DNA of 64,000 bases from Agrococcus sp. Marseille-P2731 (GTDB taxonomy: Bacteria > Actinomycetota > Actinomycetes > Actinomycetales > Microbacteriaceae), in contig NZ_FPEG01000003.1 of the NCBI RefSeq assembly GCF_900117395.1, positions 62,001 through 126,000 of the forward strand. Direction: 5' to 3'. Positions 1 to 7,757 of the stretch are shown one piece after another (positions within the stretch are counted from its first letter, which is position 1; each line of letters opens with the position of its first letter). The position numbers were made by a program, and so were the translations under genes. The notes under the pieces are model-generated. The model was not told where the DNA came from. It worked only from the letters and a program-made list of their open reading frames with translations, and searched no databases.

Positions 1-12
1 TGGGATGGACCC

Positions 13-477
13 ATGGTGATCTGGCGTGGCTGGGGTGTGTTGGCGTTCGTCTACGGTGCGCTGGCGATGATGCTGTTCGCCGGTCTCGCGAGCACGCTCG
101 TCGAGGAGGCGATGCTGCCCTTCTCGATCGCGCTCGGCCTCGCGAGCGCGGCCGGAGCCACCTGGTTCACGGGTCAGGCGCTGAACGTGACGGTCCCGCA
201 GCGCAAGATCGACGCGTGGTACGAGCCGCGCGCGAACCAGCTGGCCGAGCTCGTGGCCTCTGGCCGCTTCATGATGGGCCCGGGTCAGCCGCCGCCCGCG
301 TCGATGGCCGAGGCCGAAGCGCAGAGCGAGGCGCTCCTCGAGAGCGAGCTCCAGGCCGCGCGACGCTCGCGCAACGGCCACACGCTCTTCTTCATCCCGA
401 TGCAGTACTGGGCCTTCATCTATGCCGCCGTCGCGGTGCTCGTGCTGATCATGGGCGTCGTCGGCTCGATGCAGTGA
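13..477 (+). CDS. Uncharacterised three-helix membrane protein
   Basis: I do not recognise this 154-residue protein. It shows three hydrophobic segments, about residues 8-28, 34-52 and 126-152. The second and third are separated by a charged Glu/Ala/Arg-rich stretch that probably forms a cytoplasmic loop. The frame is open back to the window edge, so a longer protein starting outside is possible, but the ATG here followed directly by a hydrophobic helix looks natural. Its stop overlaps the GTG start of the barstar-like gene (GTGA), so the two are probably cotranscribed. No catalytic motif is visible. Confidence 0.6.
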   Translation: MVIWRGWGVLAFVYGALAMMLFAGLASTLVEEAMLPFSIALGLASAAGATWFTGQALNVTVPQRKIDAWYEPRANQLAELVASGRFMMGPGQPPPASMAEAEAQSEALLESELQAARRSRNGHTLFFIPMQYWAFIYAAVAVLVLIMGVVGSMQ

Positions 478-875
478 GCTCCGCGAGCCTCGAGCCACCG
501 GCGAGCGAGCTGCGGATCGACGGCGCAGCCGTGCACGGCATCGCCGACCTCTACGCTCAGCTGAACACCCTGCTCATGGCAGACGAGGAGTGGGAGCTCG
601 GCCCGAGCCTCGACGGTCTCCACGACGTGCTCCACCGCTTCGACCGCGAGCCGGTCACGCTGGTCTGGGAGGACAGCGCGCACAGCCGCGCCGCGCTCGG
701 CGTCGACGAGACCCGCCGGTGGCTGCAGGCGAAGCTCGACCCGACCGGCCGCTTCGACCGGGCGCGCATCCGCGCTGACCTCGAGGCGCTCGAGTCGGGC
801 ACCGGCACCACCTACTTCGAGCTCGTGCTCGAGGTCTTCGCCGAGCACCCGGCGATCGCGCTCGAGCTCCGCTGA
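474..875 (+). CDS. Barstar-like (ribonuclease inhibitor family) protein
   Basis: A 133-residue acidic protein resembling the barstar family. It has an opening strand (LRIDG), a helix, then a GPSLDGLHDVL block matching the family's G-x-NLDALWDxL signature, followed by a VTLVWEDS strand and a C-terminal amphipathic helix. Barstar inhibits barnase-type secreted RNases in the cytoplasm. In the signature Asn is replaced by Ser and Trp by His, so binding specificity may differ. The GTG start is chosen because it overlaps the upstream stop by 4 nt. No RNase toxin gene is adjacent, so this is an orphan or has a partner elsewhere. Confidence 0.7.
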   Translation: MSSASLEPPASELRIDGAAVHGIADLYAQLNTLLMADEEWELGPSLDGLHDVLHRFDREPVTLVWEDSAHSRAALGVDETRRWLQAKLDPTGRFDRARIRADLEALESGTGTTYFELVLEVFAEHPAIALELR

Positions 876-921
876 GCTCGGGTCGCTCCACCCCGTCCGC
901 CGAGTGCGCCACACTCGTGGG

Positions 922-1362
922 ATGGACGATCTGCACGTGCCCCCGGCGCCCGGCGCGCCGCAGGGCCTGCGGGTGCCGGCGGCCGAGCTCCTCGAGCAGT
1001 TCTCCCGATCGTCCGGCCCCGGCGGTCAGGGCGTCAACACCGCGGATTCGCGCGTGCAGCTGAGCCTGGACCTCGCGACCACGAGCGCGCTCGACGACGC
1101 ACAGCGCGAGCGGGCGCTCACTCGCCTCGCGGCGCGCCTGACGGGCACCGTGCTGACGCTCAGCGCCTCCGAGCACCGCTCGCAGCTCGACAACCGGATG
1201 GCCGCGCGTCGCCGGCTCGCCGCGCTGCTGCGCGATGCTGTCGCCCCGAGCAGGCAGCGACGAGCGACGCGGCCCACCCGCGGCGCGCAGCGTCGACGGC
1301 TCACCGCGAAGCGCGAGCGCGGCGAGACGAAGCGCAACCGGCGTCCGCCGCCGCACGATTGA
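922..1362 (+). CDS. arfB: Alternative ribosome-rescue factor ArfB (peptidyl-tRNA hydrolase, RF-1 domain)
   Basis: A 146-residue class-I release-factor domain with SSGPGGQGVN at about residues 30-39, the GGQ loop that hydrolyses peptidyl-tRNA in the ribosomal A site. There is no codon-recognition domain. The C-terminal 30 residues are very basic (KRERGETKRNRR), as in ArfB/YaeJ, where this tail lies in the empty mRNA channel of stalled ribosomes. Length and layout match ArfB (about 140 residues). An upstream in-frame GTG at 904 exists, but ATG 922 gives the usual short N-terminus. It converges with the VOC gene. Confidence 0.88.
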   Translation: MDDLHVPPAPGAPQGLRVPAAELLEQFSRSSGPGGQGVNTADSRVQLSLDLATTSALDDAQRERALTRLAARLTGTVLTLSASEHRSQLDNRMAARRRLAALLRDAVAPSRQRRATRPTRGAQRRRLTAKRERGETKRNRRPPPHD

Positions 1363-1390
1363 CCGCGCCCGGGCTCGGGCGTTCGGCGCC

Positions 1391-1843
1391 TCAGCCGTCC
1401 GAAGGCTCCGAGCCTTGCAGCTCCTGCGCGAGCATCACGATGATCCCGCTCGGGCCGCGCAGGTAGGTGAGCAGGTAGACGTCCCGGTAGTTCGCGACGC
1501 CGCGCAGCGGATGGCAGCCGTGCGTCGCCGCGATCGCGAGCGCCGCGTCGAGGTCGTCGACCGAGAAGGCCACGCGGTGCATGCCGATCTCGTTCGGCAG
1601 CGTCGGCTGCGTGGGGATCGCCGCTGGGTGGAGATACTCGAACAGCTCGATCCGGCCGTGCCCGTCGGGGGTCTGCAGCATCGCGATCTTCGCGTGGTTG
1701 CCGTCGAGCCCGACTGCGGTGTCGGTCCACTCGCCGCTGACGGTGTCGCGACCGATCTCGGCGAGGCCGAGGTCGGTGAAGAAGGCCACGGCGGCCTCCA
1801 GGTCGTCGACCGCGATGCCGACGTTCTCGAGCGTGATGGCCAT
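1391..1843 (-). CDS. VOC-family protein, methylmalonyl-CoA epimerase/glyoxalase-like
   Basis: A 150-residue vicinal-oxygen-chelate protein. The N-terminal half begins ITLENVGIAVDDLEAAVAFF and the second half begins MHRVAFSVDDLDAAL, the paired beta-alpha-beta-beta-beta modules that cup a divalent metal. The overall pattern is closest to lactoylglutathione lyase or methylmalonyl-CoA epimerase, but the substrate cannot be read from sequence. The ATG start is preferred over a GTG three codons upstream. It lies 56 bp downstream of the flavoprotein gene on the same strand and may be the last gene of that operon. Confidence 0.75.
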   Translation of the reverse strand: MAITLENVGIAVDDLEAAVAFFTDLGLAEIGRDTVSGEWTDTAVGLDGNHAKIAMLQTPDGHGRIELFEYLHPAAIPTQPTLPNEIGMHRVAFSVDDLDAALAIAATHGCHPLRGVANYRDVYLLTYLRGPSGIIVMLAQELQGSEPSDG

Positions 1844-1899
1844 GGGCGTCACGCTAGTGCCCGCGCCCCGCGCAGTCGAGGCCGCTCGTGCTGCCCGCG

Positions 1900-3168
1900 T
1901 CACCCGCCGAAGCGCGCGACCACCGCATCCGCCGCCCGTGCCCCCGCGACGAGCGCGCCCTGGATCGACGCGGTCTCGCGGTGGTCGCCGGTGACCAGCA
2001 CCCGCTGGCCCCGCCACTCGGGCCCCCGGTCGATCGGGCCCGGCGGCTGCGCCGGCACGGCGTGCGGGATGACGTGGTGCGCGAGCACCTCCCACCGGTG
2101 GGTCGGGGTCGCGTAGATGCGGGCGAGGTCGCGCCGCACCTCGGCCTCGGTCGCCATACCGTCGGGCCGGCTGAGCAGCGTCGTCGCGTGCACGAGGTGC
2201 TGCCCGGGCGGTGCATAGCTGGGCGCGACCTGCGAGATCGCCGAGGTGTTGACGATCGGACCGCGCGGCCCACCTCCCTCGGCAGAGGCGTCGAGCACGA
2301 GGAATCGGCCGGTGCGCGGCTCCCCCGTCGCGCGGAACCACCAGGTCGTCAGCCCGTGCGTCGTGGGCGTCGTCTCGGGCGTCGTCGACGCCGTGAGCTG
2401 CGCGACGTGCTGCGGCCCGACGGCGACCACCGCTGCCCGCGCGGTCAGCTGGCCGGCGTCGGTCTCCACCGCCACGGCATCGCGTCGCTCGCGCAGCTCG
2501 CGTGCCGACGTGCGCAGCCGAACGGGCGCGCGGAGCGTCGCGGCCAGCTGCTCGGGGAACGCCTGCATGCCGCGTGCCGGAAGCCCGGGCGCGCCCAGCG
2601 CGAAGGAGCGCAGCAGCAGCCGCACGTAGTTGGCCGAGGCGCCGCCCGAGTCGTCGGCGAGCACTCCGGCGAGGAAGGTGTCGAGCACGTCGCGCCGCAG
2701 TCGGCCCGTCAGCCCCACGCGGTCGAACGAGGCATGCAGCGCCTCGTCGCTCGCGGCGCGCGAGGCGACGCTCGGCCGCAGGAGCGTGGGCCCGGCCCAA
2801 CGTGCGAGCGCGACGAGGTCGGATGCCGGGGTCGCATCGCTCACGAGCGTCGCGAGGGCGAGGCTCGGGTGCCGCAGCGGATGCGCGAGGCGCGTGACGC
2901 GGGCTCCCCTGCGCACGATCGCGCCCACGGTGAAGCGCTGGAGGTCGAGCGCCTCGAGGTCGACCGCGCGACGCACCGCGGGATACGCGGGGTTGAGCAC
3001 CTGGAAGCCGCGGTCGAGGCGGAAGCCGTCGACGGTGTCCGTTCGGATCCTGCCGCCCACCGCATCCGCTGCCTCGAGCACGATCACGCTGTGCCCGCGT
3101 CGCTCGAGGAGGCCGGCCGCGCGGAGGCCGGCGAGGCCCGCCCCGACGACGATGACGTCGGCATCCAT
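1900..3168 (-). CDS. FAD-dependent amine oxidase/protoporphyrinogen oxidase-like protein
   Basis: A 422-residue flavoprotein. The first residues form an FAD-binding Rossmann fold (VIVVGAGLAGLRAAGLL, about 5-21), continuing with the ADAVGGRIRTD motif typical of NAD(P)-binding Rossmann-like FAD oxidoreductases (monoamine oxidase, phytoene desaturase and HemG/HemY families). The C-terminus has the second FAD contact (RVLVTGDHRETASIQGAL). The substrate is not evident. The start ATG overlaps the response-regulator stop (ATGA), so it is cotranscribed with the two-component genes, which is an unusual association. Confidence 0.8.
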   Translation of the reverse strand: MDADVIVVGAGLAGLRAAGLLERRGHSVIVLEAADAVGGRIRTDTVDGFRLDRGFQVLNPAYPAVRRAVDLEALDLQRFTVGAIVRRGARVTRLAHPLRHPSLALATLVSDATPASDLVALARWAGPTLLRPSVASRAASDEALHASFDRVGLTGRLRRDVLDTFLAGVLADDSGGASANYVRLLLRSFALGAPGLPARGMQAFPEQLAATLRAPVRLRTSARELRERRDAVAVETDAGQLTARAAVVAVGPQHVAQLTASTTPETTPTTHGLTTWWFRATGEPRTGRFLVLDASAEGGGPRGPIVNTSAISQVAPSYAPPGQHLVHATTLLSRPDGMATEAEVRRDLARIYATPTHRWEVLAHHVIPHAVPAQPPGPIDRGPEWRGQRVLVTGDHRETASIQGALVAGARAADAVVARFGG

Positions 3169-3830
3169 CAGCGCCCCACCAGCCCGAGCTCGTAGGCGAG
3201 GATGACGAGCTGCACGCGGTCGCGCGCGCCGAGCTTGCGCAGCAGCCGGCCGACGTGGGTCTTCACCGTCGACTCGGAGAGCACGAAGCGCGCCGCGAGC
3301 TCGTCGTTCGAGTCGCCCTCCGCGATCGCGACCAGGAACTCGCGCTCGCGCGGCGTCAGCACGGCGAGCGCCGCCTCGTCGCGCTCGGCCTCGCCTGCGG
3401 CCGGCGCGCTCGATGCGAAGCGCTCGAGCATCCGCCGGGTGACCGTCGGCGCGAGCGCCGCGTCTCCCGCGTGCACGGCGCGGATCGCGGCGAGGAGCTC
3501 TGCGGGTCGCGCGTCCTTCAGCAGGAACCCGCTCGCGCCGGCGCGCAGGGCCGCGTAGGCGTACTCGTCGAGGTCGAAGGTCGTGAGGACCAGCACCTTC
3601 GGCAGCGGGCCCGCGGCACTGATGCGCTCGGTCGCGGCGATGCCGTCGAGGCCGGGCATCCGCACGTCCATCAGCACGATGTCGATGCCGCCCCGCGCCG
3701 CGAGCGCCACGGCCTCGGCACCGTCGGACGCCTCCGCGACCACCGCGACGCCCTCCTCCGCCTCGAGGACCATGCGGAACCCGAGGCGCACGAGCGACTG
3801 GTCGTCGACGATGGCGATGCGGATGGTCAT
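3168..3830 (-). CDS. NarL/LuxR-type response regulator
   Basis: A 220-residue two-component response regulator. The receiver domain occupies about residues 3-120, with acidic residues D9/D10, phospho-acceptor D55 (VLMDVRMPG) and conserved K105 (FLLKD). A LuxR/GerE helix-turn-helix occupies about 155-215 (LTPREREFLVAIAEG, then SESTVKTHVGRLLRKL). The start ATG overlaps the histidine-kinase stop by 4 nt, so the kinase upstream is its cognate partner. Targets probably include the ABC exporter encoded just upstream, a common arrangement in actinomycetes. Confidence 0.93.
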   Translation of the reverse strand: MTIRIAIVDDQSLVRLGFRMVLEAEEGVAVVAEASDGAEAVALAARGGIDIVLMDVRMPGLDGIAATERISAAGPLPKVLVLTTFDLDEYAYAALRAGASGFLLKDARPAELLAAIRAVHAGDAALAPTVTRRMLERFASSAPAAGEAERDEAALAVLTPREREFLVAIAEGDSNDELAARFVLSESTVKTHVGRLLRKLGARDRVQLVILAYELGLVGR

Positions 3831-5083
3831 GGAGCTCCAGTCTCGCTGAGGGTGACGGCGACGCGCCATCCACGCGGCGCCCGCGGGCCGGCGTCGACGA
3901 GGCCGTCGAACATCGCGGCGCGCTCCCGGATGCCGATGATGCCGCGCCCGGCGCCCATGGTCGTCGCGGGGGCGCCCGAGCCGTCGTCGAGCACCTCGAG
4001 CCGCACCGTGCCGCCCTCGTGCCGCACGTGCACGTCGACCTGCCGCGCATCCGACGCGTGGCGCAGCACGTTCGTGAGCGCCTCCTGCGCGATGCGATGC
4101 ACCGTCAGCGCGAGCGGCTGGTCGTCGATGGCCGTCCCCGAGGTCGCGAGGCTCACGGGCATGCCCGCGTCGCGGAACGAGGCCACCAGCGCGTGCAGGT
4201 CGCCCGACGCGGGCTGCGGCGCGAGCGCGGGATCATCGCCGGGCTCGCGCAGCACCCCGAGCAGGCGTCGCATCTCGGTGAGCGACGAGCGCCCGGTGTC
4301 GGCGACGCTGCGCATGGTGGCGCTCGCGCGCTCCGGGTCGCGCGCGGCCTGCGCGGCTGAGCCCTCCGCGAGCGTCACCATCACCGTCAGCCCGTGGCTG
4401 ACGACGTCGTGCATCTCGCGAGCGATGCGAGCGCGCTCGGCGGCGACCGCGAGGCGCGCCCGCTGGTCGCGGTCGCGGTCGAGGTCGGACGCGCGGGCGA
4501 TCAGCTGGTCGACGTAGGAGCGTCGGGCTCGCGCCGAGATGCCGAGCAGCACCGCCACGGCGTAGGACGAGATCGCGAGCAGGTTCACCGACACCAGTGG
4601 GCCGACCATCGCGGGCTCGAGCGCCGGCAGCACGGCGGTCGCGATCACGGAGCAGACCGCGGCGATGGCGACGGCGAGCCACGCCCGCAGCGCCCGCGCG
4701 TGCGCGCCGACGGAGAACAGCGCGACGTAGAGCGCGAGCGCTGCCCCGGCCGAGGCCTCGAAGGGCACGCTCGAGAGCAGTGCGCAGACGACGCTGACGA
4801 GCAGCGGCAGGCGTCGGCGCCAGAGCAGCGCCGCGCCGGCGGCGATCGCGACGGCGATCATGCCGAGCCCCTCGCCGAGCAGCGGGGGCTCCCAGGCGTC
4901 GAGCGCGGCGCCGATCGCGAGCACCGCGCCGACCGCGATGGCCGGGAGCTGCGGGCAGATCGCCAGCAGCCAGTCGACGAGGCGCGGATGCGCGAGGCCG
5001 AAGCGCCGGAGCACCCCGGGCGGTCGCGGCATGCGCACGAGGCCCCCCGCGGGATCGCGGGAGGCCTCGTGGGTCGTGCTCAC
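3827..5083 (-). CDS. Two-component sensor histidine kinase (HisKA_3, NarL partner)
   Basis: A 418-residue membrane kinase. Hydrophobic helices span about residues 40-180. A cytoplasmic HisKA_3 dimerisation domain follows, with phospho-acceptor H225 in AREMHDVVSHGLTVM. The HATPase domain has the N box (EALTNVLRHA, N338), DDGSG (366-370) and GRGIIGIRER. There is no extracytoplasmic sensor loop of note, so it probably senses membrane state or signals through the adjacent exporter, as in other intramembrane-sensing kinases. The GTG start lies 11 bp after the permease stop. It forms one transcription unit with the ABC exporter and response regulator. Confidence 0.92.
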   Translation of the reverse strand: MSTTHEASRDPAGGLVRMPRPPGVLRRFGLAHPRLVDWLLAICPQLPAIAVGAVLAIGAALDAWEPPLLGEGLGMIAVAIAAGAALLWRRRLPLLVSVVCALLSSVPFEASAGAALALYVALFSVGAHARALRAWLAVAIAAVCSVIATAVLPALEPAMVGPLVSVNLLAISSYAVAVLLGISARARRSYVDQLIARASDLDRDRDQRARLAVAAERARIAREMHDVVSHGLTVMVTLAEGSAAQAARDPERASATMRSVADTGRSSLTEMRRLLGVLREPGDDPALAPQPASGDLHALVASFRDAGMPVSLATSGTAIDDQPLALTVHRIAQEALTNVLRHASDARQVDVHVRHEGGTVRLEVLDDGSGAPATTMGAGRGIIGIRERAAMFDGLVDAGPRAPRGWRVAVTLSETGAP

Positions 5084-5094
5084 GTGGGCTGAGC

Positions 5095-5946
5095 CTACGC
5101 GTCGCGGCGCAGCATCGCGGCGGCGGCGCCGAGCAGCGCGACCGCGGGCCAGGCGGCGGTGACGGCGAGCGCCCGCCAGAAGTCCTCACCCGGCTCCGCG
5201 CCCGGCAGCGACATCGTGAGGCCCGCGTTCGGCAGCAGGTAGGGCGAGGCCTCCTGCACGAACTCGAAGGGGACCAGGCCGACGACGGTCGGCAGCACCA
5301 GCAGCACGCCGAGCGCGATGGCGATGGCGCCGGCGCCCGAGCGGACGAGCGCGCCGATGGCGAGCGAGAAGACCGTCAGCAGCGCGAGGTAGGTGGCTCC
5401 GCCGAGGATCGCGAAGGGCGCGTCGAGGCCGATGTCCATCGCGTCCAGCTCGAGGCCGAAGGCGAGCGCGACACCGATCGTCGAGGCCATGCCGATCGCG
5501 AGCGCGATGCCGCTGGCCACGAAGGCGATGAGGCCGAGCACGAGCGCCTTGGCGCCGAGCACGGGGAGCCGCCGAGGCACCGCGGTGAGGCTCGAGCGGA
5601 TCTGCCCGCTGCCGTACTCGCCGGTGATGGCGATGACGCCCAGCACGGCGAAGACGAGCTGCGAGACGAGGAGGCCGGCGGTGCCGAGCGCCGCGACCGG
5701 CATGTCGGCGAAGGCGCCCTGCTCGATCGCGCCCTCCGGAGCCGTCGCCAGCGTCGCGAGGCCCGCGAGCGCGCCGAGGCCGGCGGTGATGACGACCGCG
5801 ATGGCGATGGCCCAGCCGATCGAGCGGACGCTCGTGAGCTTCACCCACTCCGAGCGCAGGACGCCCGCGAAGGTGACGCGGTGCTGCGAGGGGCGGAAGG
5901 TGGCGCGGCGGGACTCGGCCTCTGCCGCGCTGGTGGTGGTGGTCAT
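5095..5946 (-). CDS. ABC-2 type transporter permease
   Basis: A 283-residue integral membrane subunit. After a soluble N-terminus ending SEWVKLTSVRSI it has six hydrophobic segments (about 45-65, 90-115, 140-170, 185-210, 215-240 and 260-280). The GEYGSGQIRSSLTAVPRR loop between helices 2 and 3 is typical of ABC-2 exporter permeases (NatB/CcmB-like). It presumably pairs with the ATPase encoded immediately upstream, whose stop overlaps this start (ATGA). Substrate unknown; such pairs next to a NarL-type system often export antimicrobial or membrane-active compounds. Confidence 0.87.
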   Translation of the reverse strand: MTTTTSAAEAESRRATFRPSQHRVTFAGVLRSEWVKLTSVRSIGWAIAIAVVITAGLGALAGLATLATAPEGAIEQGAFADMPVAALGTAGLLVSQLVFAVLGVIAITGEYGSGQIRSSLTAVPRRLPVLGAKALVLGLIAFVASGIALAIGMASTIGVALAFGLELDAMDIGLDAPFAILGGATYLALLTVFSLAIGALVRSGAGAIAIALGVLLVLPTVVGLVPFEFVQEASPYLLPNAGLTMSLPGAEPGEDFWRALAVTAAWPAVALLGAAAAMLRRDA

Positions 5947-6854
5947 CGGAGCGCCTCCGTCCGGTACTCGACTGCGTCGTTGGTGAGATCCATGTAGCGC
6001 TCCTCGAGCGTCGCCCTGCGCGGCGCGAGCTCTTCGAGGCCGATGCCGTTCGCGACCGCGATCTCGGCGATGCGCGGTGCGGGGAGGCCGGAGACGTCGA
6101 CGGCGTCGGGGGCGACCTGGGTGACGGTGACGTCGGGGCCGGCGAGCAGCTGCGGCAGGCGGTCGACGCCGGAGCCGCGCACGTGCACGTGCTGCGTGCC
6201 GCGCTGCGTGAGCATCTCGTCGATCGACTGGTCGGCGAGCACTCGCCCGCGGCCGAGCACCACGACGCGGTCGGCGACCTGCGCCATCTCGCTCATGAGG
6301 TGCGACGAGAGGAGCACGGCGCGCCCCTCCCCCGCGAGCGTGCGCAGCAGGCGGCGCACCCAGGCGACGCCCTCGGGGTCGAGCCCGTTGACCGGCTCGT
6401 CGAGGATCAGCGTGTGCGGGTCGCCGAGCAGCGCCGCGGCGATGCCGAGTCGCTGGCCCATGCCGAGCGAGAAGCCGCCGACGCGCTTGCGCGCCACAGC
6501 CTCCAGCCCTGTCTGCTCGAGCACCTCCCGCACGCGGGCCTTGCCGATGCCGTGGGTGGCGGCCATGCCGAGCAGGTGCCGCTCCGCCGTGCGGCCGGGG
6601 TGCCACGCCTTCGCGTCGAGGAGCGCCCCGACCTCCGACAGCGGCGAGCGCAGCTCGCGGTAGGGCACGCCGGAGACGGTGACGGATCCCTGGTCGGGCC
6701 GGTCGAGGCCGACGATCATGCGCATCGTGGTGGACTTGCCGGCGCCGTTCGGGCCGAGGAAGCCGGTGACGAGGCCCGGGCGGACCTCGAACCCGACGTC
6801 GTCGACCGCGACCTTCGCGCCATAGCGCTTCGTGAGGTGCTCTGCTGTGATCAT
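5943..6854 (-). CDS. ABC transporter ATP-binding protein (drug/antimicrobial exporter type)
   Basis: A 303-residue ATPase. The nucleotide-binding domain fills residues 1-220: Walker A GPNGAGKST (about 34-42), the signature GFSLGMGQRLGIA, and Walker B LILDEPVNGLDPEG. About 80 C-terminal residues form the extension typical of the CcmA/NatA/BcrA exporter class. It should energise the permease encoded next, and it heads the operon ATPase-permease-kinase-regulator-flavoprotein. The start ATG follows a 108-bp gap from the MarR-like gene, where the operon promoter should lie. Confidence 0.92.
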   Translation of the reverse strand: MITAEHLTKRYGAKVAVDDVGFEVRPGLVTGFLGPNGAGKSTTMRMIVGLDRPDQGSVTVSGVPYRELRSPLSEVGALLDAKAWHPGRTAERHLLGMAATHGIGKARVREVLEQTGLEAVARKRVGGFSLGMGQRLGIAAALLGDPHTLILDEPVNGLDPEGVAWVRRLLRTLAGEGRAVLLSSHLMSEMAQVADRVVVLGRGRVLADQSIDEMLTQRGTQHVHVRGSGVDRLPQLLAGPDVTVTQVAPDAVDVSGLPAPRIAEIAVANGIGLEELAPRRATLEERYMDLTNDAVEYRTEALR

Positions 6855-6962
6855 GCATCCAGCCTGGCGCGCACGCCGCGCGAGCGCGTCAGCCCGGGGG
6901 TGGAACCGTGCGACCGCGCCCTGGTACCTGGGTACGACGGCGCGCCGCGCATCCGGACCGCA

Positions 6963-7250
6963 TCATCGGCCGGCGATGCGGTTGAGCGTCGCGAGCAGAG
7001 CCGCGAAGGTGGCACGGCCCTCCGGGGTGAGTCGCACCAGCGTCGTGCCGTAGCGGGTGCGGCGCTCCTTGGTGACGGCGACGAGCCCGCGCTCCTCGAG
7101 GTCACGGATGATCTTGGACAGATCCGGGGTCGAGAGGCCCGTCGCCTCCTGCAGCCCGGGGTAGTCGGCCTGCTCGACCTGCTGCAGGTGAGCGAGCGTG
7201 ACGAAGCGCTTGGGTGCGACGAGGTGCGCGTCGAGCTCCTGGAAGGGCAT
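6963..7250 (-). CDS. Small winged-helix (MarR-like) transcriptional regulator
   Basis: A 95-residue protein that is essentially one winged-helix DNA-binding domain: a first helix (RFVTLAHLQQV), a recognition region (GLSTPDLSKIIRDLEERGLV) and a wing (AVTKERRTRYGTTLVRLTPEG). It belongs to the minimal MarR/HTH_34-type regulators without a separate effector domain. It follows the membrane-protein gene by 7 bp and is probably cotranscribed from the promoter at 7708-7736. The TTGCA repeats there are a good candidate for its own operator. The YczG/transport-regulator type is a reasonable alternative name. Confidence 0.85.
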   Translation of the reverse strand: MPFQELDAHLVAPKRFVTLAHLQQVEQADYPGLQEATGLSTPDLSKIIRDLEERGLVAVTKERRTRYGTTLVRLTPEGRATFAALLATLNRIAGR

Positions 7251-7257
7251 CGGAGAC

Positions 7258-7701
7258 TCAGCGGCGGATGAGCAGGACGAGGTAGTAGGCGAGCCACGCG
7301 AGCGGTGCGAGGCCTGCGAAGAGCAGCGCCTCCGGGAACGGGATGACCTCGCCTCGGGTGATGCCTCGCCAGATCGGGATGACCATCCACACGGTGAACA
7401 CGACGGTGACCATCGCGGCCGCCCGCAGCCGCGGCTCGTTCGCGAGGCGCTGGCGCCGCGCCACCCAGTGGTGGGAGACGACCAGCGCGCCGAGCCCCGG
7501 CACGATCGCCCACCACGGGTGGCCAGCGAGCGCGAGCGCCCCTGCGGCGAAGGAGAGCGCGATCGTCGCGAGCGCGCTGAGGTGGTCGATGGCGCCGAGT
7601 CGCCGTCGCGGGCGCGGCGGCATCGAGGCGAGGAGGCGCTGCGCCTCGGTCGCCGTCATGGCGTCGGGGGTGGACCTCGGGGTGCCGGTTCGCTCGTCCA
7701 T
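7258..7701 (-). CDS. Small membrane protein cotranscribed with the winged-helix regulator
   Basis: A 147-residue protein with a soluble Arg/Pro-rich N-terminus (residues 1-40) and four predicted membrane helices (about 44-60, 65-80, 95-112 and 122-142). I recognise no family motif. Such proteins commonly sit in operons with PadR- or MarR-like regulators (regulator plus membrane partner), and their function is unknown. ATG 7701 is the start because the -10 box lies 6 nt upstream, so the transcript probably begins at or next to the start codon. Confidence 0.7.
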   Translation of the reverse strand: MDERTGTPRSTPDAMTATEAQRLLASMPPRPRRRLGAIDHLSALATIALSFAAGALALAGHPWWAIVPGLGALVVSHHWVARRQRLANEPRLRAAAMVTVVFTVWMVIPIWRGITRGEVIPFPEALLFAGLAPLAWLAYYLVLLIRR

Positions 7702-7707
7702 GGCCCC

Positions 7708-7736
7708 ACCGTACCCACCACTTGCAGATTGTGCAA
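7708..7736 (-). promoter_or_regulatory. Promoter of the membrane-protein/winged-helix operon (leaderless)
   Basis: Read on the minus strand, a -35 box TTGCAC (7736-7731) is followed by a 17-nt spacer and a -10 box TACGGT (7713-7708), 6 nt before the ATG at 7701. This spacing puts the transcription start at or beside the ATG. Confidence 0.6.
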
Positions 7737-7745
7737 CTGGTTGCA
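7722..7745. promoter_or_regulatory. Candidate operator with three TTGCA half-sites
   Basis: TTGCA (7722-7726), TGCAA (7732-7736) and TTGCA (7741-7745) form a perfect 5-bp inverted repeat with a 5-nt spacer plus an extra half-site one helical step away. The array covers the -35 box, so a repressor bound here would block transcription. The cotranscribed winged-helix protein is the natural candidate for binding it. Confidence 0.5.
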
Positions 7746-7757
7746 GCGAGACCGACG

